Shown: one piece after another, positions 35,124 through 47,707 of the stretch | Position numbering within the stretch: the first letter of the stretch is position 1 | Layout: the number at the start of each line of letters is the position of its first letter | NCBI GenBank assembly: GCA_030248295.1 | Contig: JASANH010000812.1 | Span: 744,001-808,000 of the forward strand | From: Mesodorylaimus sp. YZB2_4 | Lineage: Eukaryota > Nematoda > Enoplea > Dorylaimida > Dorylaimidae | Direction of reading: 5' to 3' | Length of the DNA: 64,000 bases | Translations under genes and position numbers: made by a program | Notes under the pieces: model-generated | The model's input: the letters and a program-made list of their open reading frames with translations, nothing else | Told to the model about the DNA's origin: nothing | The model's database searches: none

Positions 35124-36977
35124 CTACAGCCTTGGAATTGTGGGCGCTGGGCCAGAAACTAAAAATGACCAAAAATTACAAAAAGCTGAAGATGAGGAAA
35201 TAAAAAATTTACAAGTAATTGGAACGTAGGATGCGAAAGGCGGATACGCGGAAATAAACTGTTGACATTGCAGTGGGCCACCGTTCACTGCATTGGAGAC
35301 TGGTTGGAAAACTGGCGCACCACCCTTTTCTAATACGGCTCGTTTAGCCGATGCATTATGCGCCATCTGAAATACGCCATCAAAAATTTGATCTTTGAAA
35401 ACCAAAAAAATTAATCAATAATTAATCAATTACCTCCATCCTTTCAAATCTTACGTTCGAAGATTTTTGAGCTTGGTCGATCGTTGCCAAGTGTATCGGC
35501 GTCTGAGTTGCTGGTCCAGCACTCAGAACTCCATTCATCTGAAAATATTTTAAAAAATATTCTCATCCTTGAAAGATTTCTCGAAAAGTTAATCATACCG
35601 CCCCGAACGCGTCTGGCGACGAAGCGATCATGACGTGATTTGTTGGGTATACGGTGGCTGTGTTCAACCAAGGAGCGTATGGATTATACGCGGCCGAACC
35701 ACCAGCAGGCATGAGAGGAGTACCGGCTGAGCTGGGCTGAAAAATCGATAATTTTCATCAGCTTCAAGTACAAATGTCTCGACTGATGTACTTTTTAAAA
35801 AATGCCGTGAATCAGGACACGATCACACTCAAAATTATAGAAAAAGTCAAGTTAAAATTAATTTTCCCGCCACAATACTATATGCAGGGGTGACAGATGA
35901 CATTTTCGAATTTCCCGCCGAAGTTTTTTCGCGTCTTGCCGCACACTTTATTCTGGCATAACCAGTGATAATAAATTCAGTCAAAAAGTTTTGTAAATAG
36001 TTGCAAATCCTAGTTTTCTTACCACAGTCGCTGCAAATGGAGCCAAGGGTCCAAAATTTGGTGCTGCCATTGATGTAGCGAACGAGGCTGCTGCTTGAGC
36101 ATTGGACATTTGCGCCATGACATAATTTTTCAAAGCGAAATTATTTCGGCCATTATTCAATACTTGCTCTTTCAAATGTTGAGGTGGATGCAGGAATTTG
36201 CAAACGCTCGCGCCTCGAGTGCAACGATTCTGGAAGTGCGTAAAAACATGAAAAACTAGCAAAATGGATCATGTTTCAAAAAAGCTAGAAGTCAATAAAG
36301 CTTAAATATTTTTTACCACTTCGACTAACTTTTTATTGTTTGGTCTCGCCTGTGCGCAAGAGCTCATATTTTTAGCGCGCTTATGTGAGACTGCCGCATT
36401 AATAGCGTCGAAATGTGATGAGAAACTGAGCGCGGGAATTTGAATTTTTCAAGCACGTCTGTTTATAAAAAGTTTTGTCGCTTACTTTGAGACTATCGTA
36501 GCAAGCAATGACTCGCCCATTTTGAACTTCGACATGTTGCAGTGGATGAGCGAATTTGCATTCTTGCTCGTTTCGACTGCATTGACCGCGTTGAAATTCA
36601 CGACACACTTCGACTTGCAACCATGTCGGATCTTTGACATTCATGACATGACTGATCAATGCCATACGATTCATTTGCTGATTCAATACTTGACCTGTTT
36701 GTGGAGCGAAGCCACCATTTTGAGCGTTCAAATTATAATAAGCGAACGATTGAGGAAGATCGCAAGTCGAAACTGGCGAGAATGTGCTTGGTCGTGGACG
36801 AGGGTTCACGATTGCAGTGCCAACAGTGCCACCATTTCCATTGCTCCCGTTGGCCGTCGCACTGCCGTCCGTCGTCACCGCGCCAGCCACTGGAGACGGA
36901 GGATTCGAATTCGAACCATTAGAATTCCCGCTCATCGTCGTGCCGTTCCCGCTGACATTACCGTTTTCGTCGTACAT
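35124..36977 (-). CDS. mbl: Muscleblind-like RNA-binding splicing factor
   Basis: Six exons (36977-36486, 36229-36023, 35736-35599, 35538-35434, 35366-35213, 35158-35124) give 376 residues. A low-complexity Asn/Gly/Ser/Thr N-terminus leads into one CCCH pair: [18 protein letters not shown], then CKFAH, and across the exon 1-2 junction IACYDSLK with [10 protein letters not shown] and [18 protein letters not shown] after the fingers is the conserved muscleblind extension. The fingers bind YGCU-type RNA to regulate alternative splicing. The family in vertebrates and insects often has two pairs; here one is visible. The last intron is only 54 bases, a multiple of three without stops, so retention would add 18 residues in frame. 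An alternative GTAAGA donor lies inside exon 4 near 35453. An upstream noncoding exon is likely, since AG precedes the Met. Confidence 0.9.
36430..36450. promoter_or_regulatory. E2F/CHR-like composite site in muscleblind intron 1
   Basis: GCGCGGGAATTTGAATTTTT joins an E2F core (GCGCGGGA) to TTTGAA with the same spacing as the promoter copies. Function is inferred only. Confidence 0.4.
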
Positions 36978-37020
36978 TCTGCGCAAGATAAGCCAAGCAA
37001 AACAAATTCAGGGCGAAATT

Positions 37021-37091
37021 TCAAAATTCCCGCTAAAGATTTTGAAATATTTGAGTTTCCGAAATTGCGATCACGTGTTTGAATTCCCGCC
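37021..37091. promoter_or_regulatory. Paired E2F/CHR-like sites above muscleblind
   Basis: TCAAAATTCCCGC (37021-37033) and TTTGAATTCCCGCC (37078-37091) are 45-115 bases upstream of the muscleblind ATG on its 5' side. The second is identical, base for base, to the element above cyclin B3. Confidence 0.45.
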
Positions 37092-40000
37092 AAACTGTGC
37101 GAAATATTTTCGGAATTTCAACTAGGCCTACTGTAGCAAAGGCGAAAGCGAGCCCTGTTTAGATAATACGAGCGAGGCGAGCAGCTATGCTGAAGCTAAG
37201 CTGGTTGATCTAAAATTTAAACAGTAAATTAGTGTCATGGTCATGGTTCATGGTCCTTTCATGCTGATTCGCGGAAAAAACAGCTAGAGTAGACCGAGCT
37301 AGGCTAATCGATTATTCTTCACGAAGAAAATTTTGAACGCTTGGAAATCCTGTCACGGAAAATTCAGCTTTTGAATTGAGATTGATTGGGAAAACCCTAA
37401 AAGCGTCGACCGAATTTTTTGCACAGAATGATCACGAATCAGATCGATTTTTAAGCGAACCAAACATTTATTGGTTAGATCGATTCAAAAAAAGTCAAGG
37501 TTTAAGTAAGTAAGGTCAAGAAAATCAGATCATCAATCGATACCTTAAATTTTCGAGCATATGATCGCTCGATAACTTTTTCAATCGATATTTTAAACTT
37601 TGCTTATCAGATGATCAAATCGCCATGACTGACCAAGTATCGAACTATTGGTCATCCATGGCTGCCCAACTGACTGACTAGAAAAACCACTTCAGCAACG
37701 CGCGTTCAGCCGAGTGGTCAAAAGTCGGATCCCATCTTTCATTCGTCTCCACTCTCAAAAACACACCCTGGCTTGGTCTTGGCACCATCTATGGTAAACT
37801 AGATGTGCATAAAACAGATACGCTTTCAATTTTTTCAAATTTTCAAATTCTCTTTCCCCAAAATGGGGTTTCGCACGATCGCCTATTTAGGTCAGTAGGT
37901 CTGTGCGTGGACGAGTGTTGTGGGGGGGGGGGGGGAAGGAATTTTCGAAAAAGGAAAGTTGATGGTATTCATGACTGAAACTAGTCGTCACGGCCGAAAT
38001 GAACGTTCTAATTCCACTGGCCAAATTTGGGCATAAATATGGCGAGGATGGACCAGAAGTGGCCCCGTGCATGTCTCTATTGTCACACTTTTTCTCTACT
38101 TCTACAACGCGCGCCCGATTGGTGGAGTTGTTTTGAAACGAGTGAGGGCTGGAAGACTGGTCAAGTTGACCATCATATTGGAAAGGCACAGACAGGAAAA
38201 GACCAATTCCACGGGGTAGTTGACTCATTCTTGGACGTAATCAAGTAAAGGAGAAATTTACGAGGCAAACATCAACAGAATCCAGTCTGGAGACTATTTT
38301 TCTAAAAATGGATATAGGTTCATTTACGAGCCAGCTTCCTATCATTAACATTGCCCCTAATGCCTCACGCGTCATTGGCAAGAATGTACAAGCGGCCCCC
38401 TCCCACCACCCCTCACATGATAAGATCAAAACCAGGCCATACAATAGTGTAGTCTGGGCTAGTAGCGGGCCTCCGACAGACAGAGAGAGGAGGGAGATGA
38501 CGACAAGCGTACGCCGATGCCATTTCCGGACAGCGCCTTTTATGATCCTATTATGGCGGAACGAAACGATGTCCCATGATGTGCGTAATGCCTCTCCCAA
38601 CAGAACCCAAACTTCATCAACGGTCTCTTTCTATATCCCTCCGTCTCAAAACGGCCACTCTGAACCAAACCGAAATGAGCCAAGAACAAGCCATTTTCAG
38701 TTTCCGTTTTCTTCCCAATTTCAAAGCTCCAAACCAAAATGACCACATTCAATTTCCAACCATACCATTCGCACGAGAAAACAAAAAAGACAGCTTAACT
38801 GCCTCCTCGCATTGCTCATTCTCAAGCTTACCAATGGCGAAGGGATTAGTCTGGGGAAAAAGTTGTTTGAGACCGTTTCGAAAGACACGAAAAATTGTCA
38901 GAGAAGTGTTGCATGAGAAAATGATTAGAGTTTGTAAACTTACGTGAGCTAAGTGCTTACACAATATTCAACTTCTGACTGCTGCACTGTAACATTAGCC
39001 CAGAATTTTGAAAAAAGAACTAAAAATAAGAAATATTTTTAAAAATTTCTAAATTTGATAAACAATTTTTAACACTAATGTCATAAAACCGAGCTAGAAA
39101 CTGGAAATCCAGTGCTGGAGAAAAAGCAAGATTGCAAGATTCGATACTCCTTGAAAGAAAAAAAAATAATACCGGGTTGGCAAGAGATGCTCGCGGATGT
39201 TAAATGGCTATATTTCCCGGGTTGTTTCAAATTTTTGAACGAGACTTAAGCATTGTACTCTACCAAATCTGGGATTTAGTATCTTCAAAATAAATTTTTT
39301 TTCAGTTTGAATCTTCAGAAAATTTTAAATCTTGCGATTACTTGCGTCTTTTTGCTGTAGGTGGACAGGTGAAGGAAGGGAAGCGCATGGATTTGTTATC
39401 ACATCTCAGCACTCACAGCATGGCTGTTGTATCATGTTGGCAGGCCCATTAAAAACTGGTTGGAGGACTGGCTGTCGCAACAGCAGTCGGGCGAGTCGGA
39501 TAGCCGCATCTGAAGTGTTGGTGTCTGCTTAATTTTAGAGTTATCACAAAAACCCTTCGTCCATGAAATCCTTTAGAAACTTGCCCTGAAGTTACAGTCA
39601 ATATTCACCTCGCAACGCCACTATTGTGTAATGCGTTCAAATTTCCCGCTCGCATGCCTGAACATCACTAGTCAAGAAGCAAACAGACAAGAACAGCTAA
39701 CTTTAGTCAGTGATGCAGGGCGGCGCAGTATAATTAAAGTCATTTTTCATAGATTCACTCGACCTGGACAAGCTGCAGTCACTATTTACAAAAAACGCTT
39801 TGTCCTCCCGCCCCATGCAGACTCTACTTCCAGGCCTGTTTACTTACAGCAAAAAGACGAAAAAAGCCGCAAGAGTTTTTGAAAATTTTTTCAAAATCCC
39901 AGACTTGGTACTGTACTCAAGTCTCGTTCAGAACTTTCGAAAAATCCGAGAAATATAGCCATTTCACACCGCAAGCATCTCTTGCCTACCCGGTATTATC

Positions 40001-42979
40001 ACAAAAGCACTAGGCCGCTAAGCTTCTACTCTGACCTATCTTTCATATCGGCTTTCCAAACCATGCACCCGTAAAAACACGCCTAACTCGAACAAAAACC
40101 ATACATTACCCTAGAAGGCCATTTTGTGCAGCAAGTAGAAAACACGTCTTGTGGCCATAGATAACGGCTGGCAGACATGTAGTCGCGGGGGTTGATGAGT
40201 GGTGTGCTGACACTATCGCATGTGATCAGTGCCTGGGTCCCGATATATTCCATACTGATTAGTCACAGCTATGCAAAAAATTAGTAAGCCAGATAAAGGC
40301 TGCTGCTGCTGCTAATTTAAGATTATGGAGGGGAATGGGAATATTTTAGGCGAACAAGGCGAAAGATAAAAATTCTACAGTAGAAGAGTGATTTTAGGCC
40401 ACATGAGACGAGAGAAAATTCTCAAGCTAGCCAGATATAAAAAATGTACATATTTTTGCAAATTTTGCACAGCATCCATAAACCTTAGCCAGCGATCAGA
40501 TCTTGATGGCATTCCACATCTTTGACTCTTCAAGCTCACAAAGTTTCACGCGAGGGGCAACCAAATTTTCTCAACTGTTGATTGTGTATCCTAACTTGAA
40601 AAATTCTGTGAACTTTTTCCACATCCCTCCTCCATTCTTCTTCTAGCCCTCATCAATTATTTTAGACGCAGGCTTTCAGTCTTTGCAATCCTCGAAAGGC
40701 AGCAAAATTCATGGACTCTAATTGGCAGACATAACTTGATAAATTGAGAAATTAGAAAAATCAAAAATTATGCTACAACCTAATCAAAACTGACAAACCC
40801 ACAGAATTGAGCTTTTAGTCGTCATCTTGCAAAAACTCTAAATTTTTTAGCAATTTGTTTTGATGCTATGCAGGATTTTTTGTTGCGAAAAGATTGGCTA
40901 AATTATGTAAACGTATTAAAAATGCAGGAAGAAAAGCAGATTGCGGATGCAAATTTTGTCAAAGTATGCAAAATACAGGTTCCGCACAAATAACAAATTC
41001 AAGGAAGCAAAATCAAGTCACAAGACTCCGAATAAAATATTTTTTTGAAATGCATGATTTATACGAAAGTTGTTGCACAGAAAATAAGCCGTAAGTGGTT
41101 TTGAGCAGCCTTGACATCCCTACCTTACTTGGAACCAGTACATCGGCTCCTCCTCCTCAGATGCCACGCTGCACCCCATCATATCAACTTACTCAACTCA
41201 TCACCCAGCAGGCATCGAGGTATTCGAATCGCGAAAATACTTTCACAGAAGCTAACAAATTCCAGAACTAATTCACAGAATTTTTCACTCAGTCTAATAA
41301 AACTTGCTTCCAAAATCTGCTTTTACTCGTGACGCACCTTGGCACTGGAGAATAAGTACGTCCGTACTGCAAAATTTTAAGACCTCGCAACTACTTCCTC
41401 GTCGTCGTATAATTTCTTGGGCCATTTGGAAATATAGCTTGAACAGAAGCTCTTTCTTGTCGAGCCGCTGGTCCCTTTTACACCCTCACCCCCCCCCCCC
41501 CCTCCCCAAAGCACTTGTCTACCATTACGTATAGTGCCGCGGCGCGAGCCATTGGTATCAAAAGCAGCTTCTTCGGTTGCTGAAGGCGGAATAACGCAAG
41601 AAGGCGCAGCCGGTTGCCACTATTCGACTATAGCTAGCGGGGTATAAATGAATGAATACTGGGGGGGGGGTGATAGACGAGCAACAGCTGTCCGCAGATG
41701 GTGAACGTGCCCCTGATGAATGATGATGATTCAACATATCTTGAGCACACGTAATCCAAGCACGCGTCGGAGAGTAGCCAAGAAGCGTGGAAAAAACTTT
41801 TTGCACAATAAACCTAACGCATTGCATTCTTCATCCATATCAATCGACTCGAAATGGCTAAGAAAAACTTGCCACTTCTTTTGACAATAGAAATATGGCT
41901 CAATTTAGAATTCTAAATCTGTAACACACTTTGCATAAAAAATGTGAGCAAGCAAAAAAAGAGGGGTAGGCACATTGTGTGCGTATATGGAAAACATGCC
42001 TTTGTTTCCTCCTCATCTCAATCAAACTCGACCGCGAATGGTTTTTGTGAAAAAGCCGAGAGCGTGGCCTGGCTTTTTAACATGGTCGAGCTAGTTTCCG
42101 GTGAAGAGGACCAGCCCCGCAATTCGATCCCTCGCCCCACACCCGAGCGCCGTTGACCGAAAAAGGCGCATAGCAGTCGGCGCGGGTGGCTGGCTGGACG
42201 AGCCGAGGCCGCTGGTGGAAGCTCGAATGACGAATTTAGCAAACGGTCTCGCTTTCTTCAGGCCCGTCCAACGATTTACTGTTAATTAAAATAGCTTCGA
42301 TTCTCTTTGGCTCAGCTCGTGCCCCCTTTGGTGCCGCATGAGAGAAGGCGAATTACGAGCTAGTACCAACCAGCAGTGGCCTCGCCCGGCGAGCTGGTGG
42401 GCGGCGAAGAAGTGAGCTAAAGCAGGGATATAATGCCGGCAGATCTATTTCTTTCACTGCCAACCCACCAGCAATTGCAAGAATGGAGTGCGAAAGGGGC
42501 AGGCAGGCCAGGATTCAAACGAGTGTGATTGAGATGTTGCGTGACCAATGTCAGAATAGTGGGGAAAGAGCGTTCAGGCAACATTCGCTCACCAAACATG
42601 GCCAGTGTGTCAGGCCACATGTTGGTTTTTAATAAATTGACTCCCAGTCTCGAACTAGATTCATTTATGTTTTTGTACATTATTCACAAATGCGGGCCTC
42701 TGTGTTCGGCACGCGAAATGATCATTTAGTGATCGCTAGGCGAATGTTGCCGTGACAGGAGGGAAGAAAATGTATTGATGACACATCGATAAAAGAAACG
42801 AATTTTAGTTTTTTCAAGACACTAAGTCGGGACATGGAAAATATAAAATTGTGATTGTGATTTCAAATTTTAATCTGATATTTCCTGTGCTTTTCCGAAT
42901 AAGCTATGTATAGGAGCTGGCGGGGTGGGTCTTTGAAGGAGGTGACTGTGTGTAATTGCAGTCCTCTTTTGAAATGCGA
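37092..42979. other. Gene-poor intergenic region
   Basis: Nearly 6 kb without an exon that I can support. It holds G/C homopolymers (37922-37935, 41489-41502, about 41652-41661), TCGAT-rich AT stretches near 37400-37620, one further TTCAAATTTCCCGC element at 39636-39649, and a GC-richer block at 42060-42420 that could be a promoter or a tRNA-derived repeat. Many short frames on both strands look random. Confidence 0.4.
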
Positions 42980-44140
42980 AAGACGAATTTTCATGAAAAT
43001 TTGAATTGCACGCACTTCGCGCGCTTCTGACTATGATGTGCAGGATATTGGATTACTAAAGCCGCAACGGTGTTGAGCAAAACTGGTAAAAAGTGGATAG
43101 CGACGGTTCACTCAGCGATTTTTCTTGGATGTTTTTTCAGATAAAATACAGTTCTCGTCATCGATGGAGCACTACAGTATGCCAGAATCGACCAATCAGA
43201 GTGTGGGGCCGCCGACCCTGACACGACTCGACTCATCGTTGTACTGTATATTGCGCCTGCTGGCAAGATGACTCTTCTTTGTTGATACAGGGCCATCCAT
43301 AAAAGACATTGCACTCAGGCAGAGGGGAGAGATTGAAGGATTCCGGGCAAAAGGGGGAATGGCGAAGAAAGGATATCCGTTATCGGACTCCTGCCCACGT
43401 ACAAGATTTGCCGGTGTCCGAAGGGGGATATGCGAACAGAAGGTGGGAGATTCAAAAATAGTGTGAAAGAAATACTCGATACCAGGCTAGAGAAAGATAT
43501 TTCGGCAGGAATTTAAAGTTCTCCATCTGGCCCACCCATTATAGCTCGAGTCAGTTCCCCCAGACGGGTCCGGCCTGGGTCGGCGAGTCGGTCGATGCTA
43601 TGCACTACGTTTAAGTTGTTCCCATTTTCGTGCTGTAACTGTAAATGACTCATGACAAAAGTGTCACACTCAAAAGGGAGCAGCAGAGAGCCAAAAAACT
43701 TTCCAAAGACAGAAAAGGAAGACTTTTGTAGGAACTAAAAAATTTCGAACAGCAGAAAAGTCAAAGCAGATGCATCTTTTTCTTTTCTCGAGCATACATT
43801 GACATTTTCTGCAGATTATCACTAAAAATTACGAGCCAGGTACAATATCTACTCTCTGAAATATGTATGTCGCTGGAACAGGTTTTTGAGCCTAAAAATC
43901 AACAACTTTTGTGAAAATTTATCACAAATGAAAAAGGTGCAAGAATAGTAAAAATCACTATAATAAGAAACCTGCGGTTACAGTATGACGTGCTGCCTGC
44001 GCATTACAGTCAAAAGGGCGTGGTATTCAACTTTCTGCTAAACTCTGACTTTCTGATAGACCTGAGAAAAATGGAGAAAGCATATTCACCTTCTAAGAGG
44101 CCCCCCCTGTGCTACTTTGGTTTAAGCCTTGGGGGATCGC
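42980..44140. mobile_element. Foldback/MITE element, family B copy 2
   Basis: The left part (TTGAATTGCACGCACTTCGC at 43005) and right part (GCGGTTACAGTATGACGTGC at 43976, ending near GTGCTACTTTGG) are inverted relatives of each other and match the arms of 13436-14436. The arms are more decayed here. A fragment of the hAT-like MITE (43497-43600) is nested inside. Confidence 0.6.
43497..43600. mobile_element. hAT-like MITE, right-end fragment
   Basis: It matches 59875-59981, with shared words GGCAGGAATTTAAAGTTC-like, GAGTCAGTTCCCCC and GAGTCGGTCGATGCT at the terminus. The left end is missing. Confidence 0.55.
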
Positions 44141-45061
44141 AGCTTAACAGATGCACTCTTACAACCTGCTGGCTCATTCTTGGGCAATATCCTGCTGAAC
44201 TACCTTGGAGCTTTCAAAAGAGCATCATGTGTAACTACAATACACATGAACAATACAGTGTCAACTTCGCGCGTGAAATTTTTTTGTTGGGATCTTCACA
44301 AAAACTGCTGATAAGCTAATTATTGACCACCGATGAATTGACATTTCACTAATTAACAGACCTGACCTTCAATTTTCTTATCCAATATCGTGATAACCCA
44401 ACAAAGTGCGCATGTTCCTAAGGGGTTCAGTAGAATCGGCTAGATTCCTGCAAAGTCCGCGCATGCGTCCTTGCGCTTTTTAATAACACCATAAAAGGAC
44501 ATCATGTGGCAGGCAGCAAATAAAACTGAGTTATAGTAGTTTGTTGAAATATCATTCTCGGAGCTAGCATTCTACGATTAGAGCGATAGCACTTGCTCAC
44601 TCAGATAACCAGGCCAACTTCGCATCTATTTTCTGTCTTCGACGACGAGAAAGAGGCTATCCAAGTATTTTCTAGCTTTCACCTGTCTTTAATAACCAAG
44701 ACCTCGAAAAACAATTAGCACCGAGGTCATTGCTTGCCGAACTCTTTTAAAATCGCCCCTCAAGCGTCACGAATAATAAGTGGTTTTTCAGCTCTATCTG
44801 CGTTTGACGAACGAGAACTTTTATGATTATTTCTTACCGCCATGAGACCGCAATAAAAAAGGTGAGCCGGCCGTATAGCTCATAGTTTGCTAACGTAATC
44901 CACCCCCAGGATTTCTCTGATATAAGCTCAGTAGCTGCCGCTTTCTTCACCTTTCACCATGTGTCATCTTTCACCTCGATCCATCAAACTTGGTCGGAGC
45001 CCCTCAGTTTTAGACCGACTATCATTCTATTGCGTCTTCTGATAAGATTGGTTTCACCAAA
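44141..45061. other. Upstream region of the third receptor type, nothing seen
   Basis: No exon or repeat was recognised. The receptor promoter should lie in the right part. Confidence 0.35.
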
Positions 45062-46070
45062 ATGGCATCGAATAGCTCCAATATTTCCTCGCCTACTTCA
45101 ATGTCAATTCAGTCCTTCAATGATTTCATAATTCAGCAAGTTGGTTATGTCGCGCTCGGCTTCATTGCTTTCATTTCGTCGGCTATAATCACCATAAGTT
45201 TAACATCCAAATCTATTGATTTAAAAAAGGGACAATCTCATATTTTATTAACAATGACAGAGTTGGCCAATAGTGGTCTTAGTTTTAGTTACTTTATAAC
45301 TGGTTGTTTCCGTATCAAATACGCATTAACTGGTGAATACACTCAATTTGTTCCTGCTTGGCAATGTATGTTTGCGCATTTATACCCCACTTTTTATTTT
45401 TACTTTGGAGATGGTCCCTTTATCTCTACTAGCCAATGCGTGTGAACGTTGTTTGTGTATTTATTTTCCTTTTTTTTATTATCAAAAAATTAAAACGAAA
45501 CATCAAATTTTCGTCTCATCATCGATCATATTTTATTGTAGCGTGGTAACAGCGGCAGCTTTTTGTTGTTCATATTTCGCTGATCAAAATCTACTTTGGC
45601 CGTATAATTGTTTGACATCAAATGCTGTAGGAAAATCATTTTCTGCTTACCATAATACTGCACAATTTCTTTTTACTAGTCTAAGCGGAATAGTTTCGTT
45701 AGTGACGGTTGTAAAATTAGGCCAGAAGCAGAAAGTGAACCCAGTGACAGGCACAAATACTCTTGTCCTACCGGTGTCTTATAAAAAAAGACAAGATGCT
45801 TTGACCAAAGCTTTGATATTTTCTACTTTTGTTGTTTTTTCTCTGCTGTGTTTTCCTTTGGGGTTACAATTTGTCACAGCTGGTTTAGGCGTGGGTGGTC
45901 CTAGTGTTAACCAATTGGCGGGACCATATAATAATTTTTTGGTCATATCGCATAGTATTTTCAATGACGCTATTTTATGTTTTTTGAATCAGCAAGTAAG
46001 AGAATCCGTTAAACATTTTTTTCGTTTAGTTTGGAAAATGATAAAAATTTCATTTTTCTGTTGTCGATGA
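45062..46070 (+). pseudogene. Srsx-like serpentine receptor with one frame break
   Basis: A single-exon 7TM receptor unrelated in detail to the cluster at 3-11 kb. The N-terminus has two sequons (NSS, NIS). Helix 1 is followed by KKGQSHILLTMTELANSG. Helix 3 ends in NACERCLCIYFPFFYYQ, the E-R-C-L...P-F-Y signature of nematode Srsx-type receptors in place of DRY. A KKRQDALTKALIF segment leads helix 6, and the tail is Cys-rich and basic. The frame from 45062 stops at 45443; the rest is open in another frame to 46070. Dropping one base of the CCCTTT run near 45415-45420 restores the expected residues after GDG. It may be a young pseudogene or a sequencing error. Confidence 0.7.
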
Positions 46071-47144
46071 TTTTGTGAGACCATTGATCCGTGGCTGAAA
46101 TTTATTGATGGATTATTTGGTCGAAATGATGCGATATAGTTTTTAAGTGCAAAAAAATATTTTGCTGATCCAAGTGCTTTTTGAAGCTTTTGCAATCTTG
46201 CAATGTAAATCTAATAATGGTGTGAATCTTTTCCGGAATGCTTGCGTGCTACTGCAGGCATGTTGCGAAACTTGGTTCAAAAACTGCACAAGGTGCAATC
46301 GCATAATCACACAAACTGGATTTCTGACGAAACAATCTCATGTACTTGTCAAAGGTTTTAAGAGGGCACGTCTCATATTTTTGTACATTTCAACGGTTAA
46401 AATCACTTGTCATCCTAACGACTTATCATACCATTGTCTTTCACATTTGCTCCCCACAAGTGTACTCCAGAAGCACTAAGCCAAGCAGGACAAGCATGAG
46501 GAGGCGGCTAAGATAAAGCAGGGGTGAACTATTGGTCTCTTTCTCATTGCACCAATCCATGGCGCATTGCATTCGATCGCAGCTGTTATTTGCAGATGCT
46601 AATATCGCCAATGGTTCCGACATGCAACCGCGTTTTGTGGCATTATTGGCTGAAATTCAATGCCTGTAGTCATGTAATATTTTCGGCAACGGTCCATCTA
46701 CAGTATATACGTGTCCATCTTCCCACCCACCCTGCTATCAAGGCATATAAGTGGGCCCCCCCCCCCCCCCGGCGTAATAAATCACTTGATTGGACCGTAT
46801 TGATTATTTACTGCTGCTGAGCAGTCGCTGTAGGCAACCAGATTTCACATTTAGACGATGAGTAATACAAGGTAAAACGGTTTACATAGTGACAAAGGAA
46901 AGTACATGGATGGTAGTTTGAACCAGACAGGAATAAGTTGAATATATACTTTAGGCATTTCAGATCTTGATATGTATCTGCTCCCCAAAACTGATATGTT
47001 TATCTCGTTAGAAAATGTAGGAAATATCAGGTTACATCATGAGGTTTGCGAAAAAGAGCTGTAGTTTAAGAAGTGAGGCTTCCTACTGTGAGAAGGAAAA
47101 GGGCGGTGCTAAGAAGGTGCTAAGCAATCAAAGTGTGATACAAA
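46071..47144. other. Intergenic, nothing recognised
   Basis: A 15-C tract lies at 46756-46770. No gene is supported. Confidence 0.4.
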
Positions 47145-47368
47145 TCACTCAAAAAAAGCAGTAGAAATCGCTTCGATGCAATGGCCGGTGCCCATTCCAC
47201 AACCTAATCCTGTACATTGCTGTTGAAGACATTCCTTACGGGGGCATATTTCAAGAAAGCACCCTTCATCTTGACAGATCGTTTTTCCATGAGTTTCATA
47301 TTTGCAATCGCCGTCCATGTTTTTGCATTCGACGCAAGTTACTTTTTTCGACTGGTCGGGAGTACCAG
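47145..47368 (-). CDS. Last exon of a Cys-rich secreted-type protein
   Basis: A 224-base terminal exon opens after TTTTCTAG in phase 1 and ends at TGA 47147-47145. It encodes 73 residues with ten cysteines: TCVECKNMDGDCKYE, then ICQDEGCFLEICPRKEC, then QQCTGLGCGMGTGHC. The in-frame stop just above the acceptor shows that an upstream exon is needed, presumably with a signal peptide, but I could not identify it up to 49.4 kb. The spacing resembles disulfide-rich extracellular modules without matching a family that I can name. Confidence 0.6.
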
Positions 47369-47707
47369 CTAGAAAATACTAATCCTCCTCAAATTCAGTG
47401 TTGACGAGAGTGCATGCACAGGCATGATCTTTTTTAATTTGAACGAAATTTACTGTATCTGTTGTATCTGTTTATTCTCTTTTGTGGAAAACTGGTTTCT
47501 CAGGAAGCCGTACAAGAATTTGGGCAGCAACAGGACTTCAATATTTTCTGAATCTCAAAATCGAGTGTGCGCCTGGGTGCATATATGTCAAAATACCACC
47601 ACGATGATAAGGTCCTATTATAATCTTTACTCTAACTCTTCTGAATGATTTCTTGGTTTTCATATTTTCCTGGGCAAATGGAGTCTCCTGGTAAACCCAC
47701 TGCCCCA
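47369..47707. other. Presumed intron of the Cys-rich gene
   Basis: No coding exon is apparent on either strand. Confidence 0.3.

Noticed and set aside
36522..37125. Plus-strand frames of 87-186 residues opposite muscleblind
   Set aside because: They are antisense to the muscleblind first coding exon, whose zinc finger is unmistakable.
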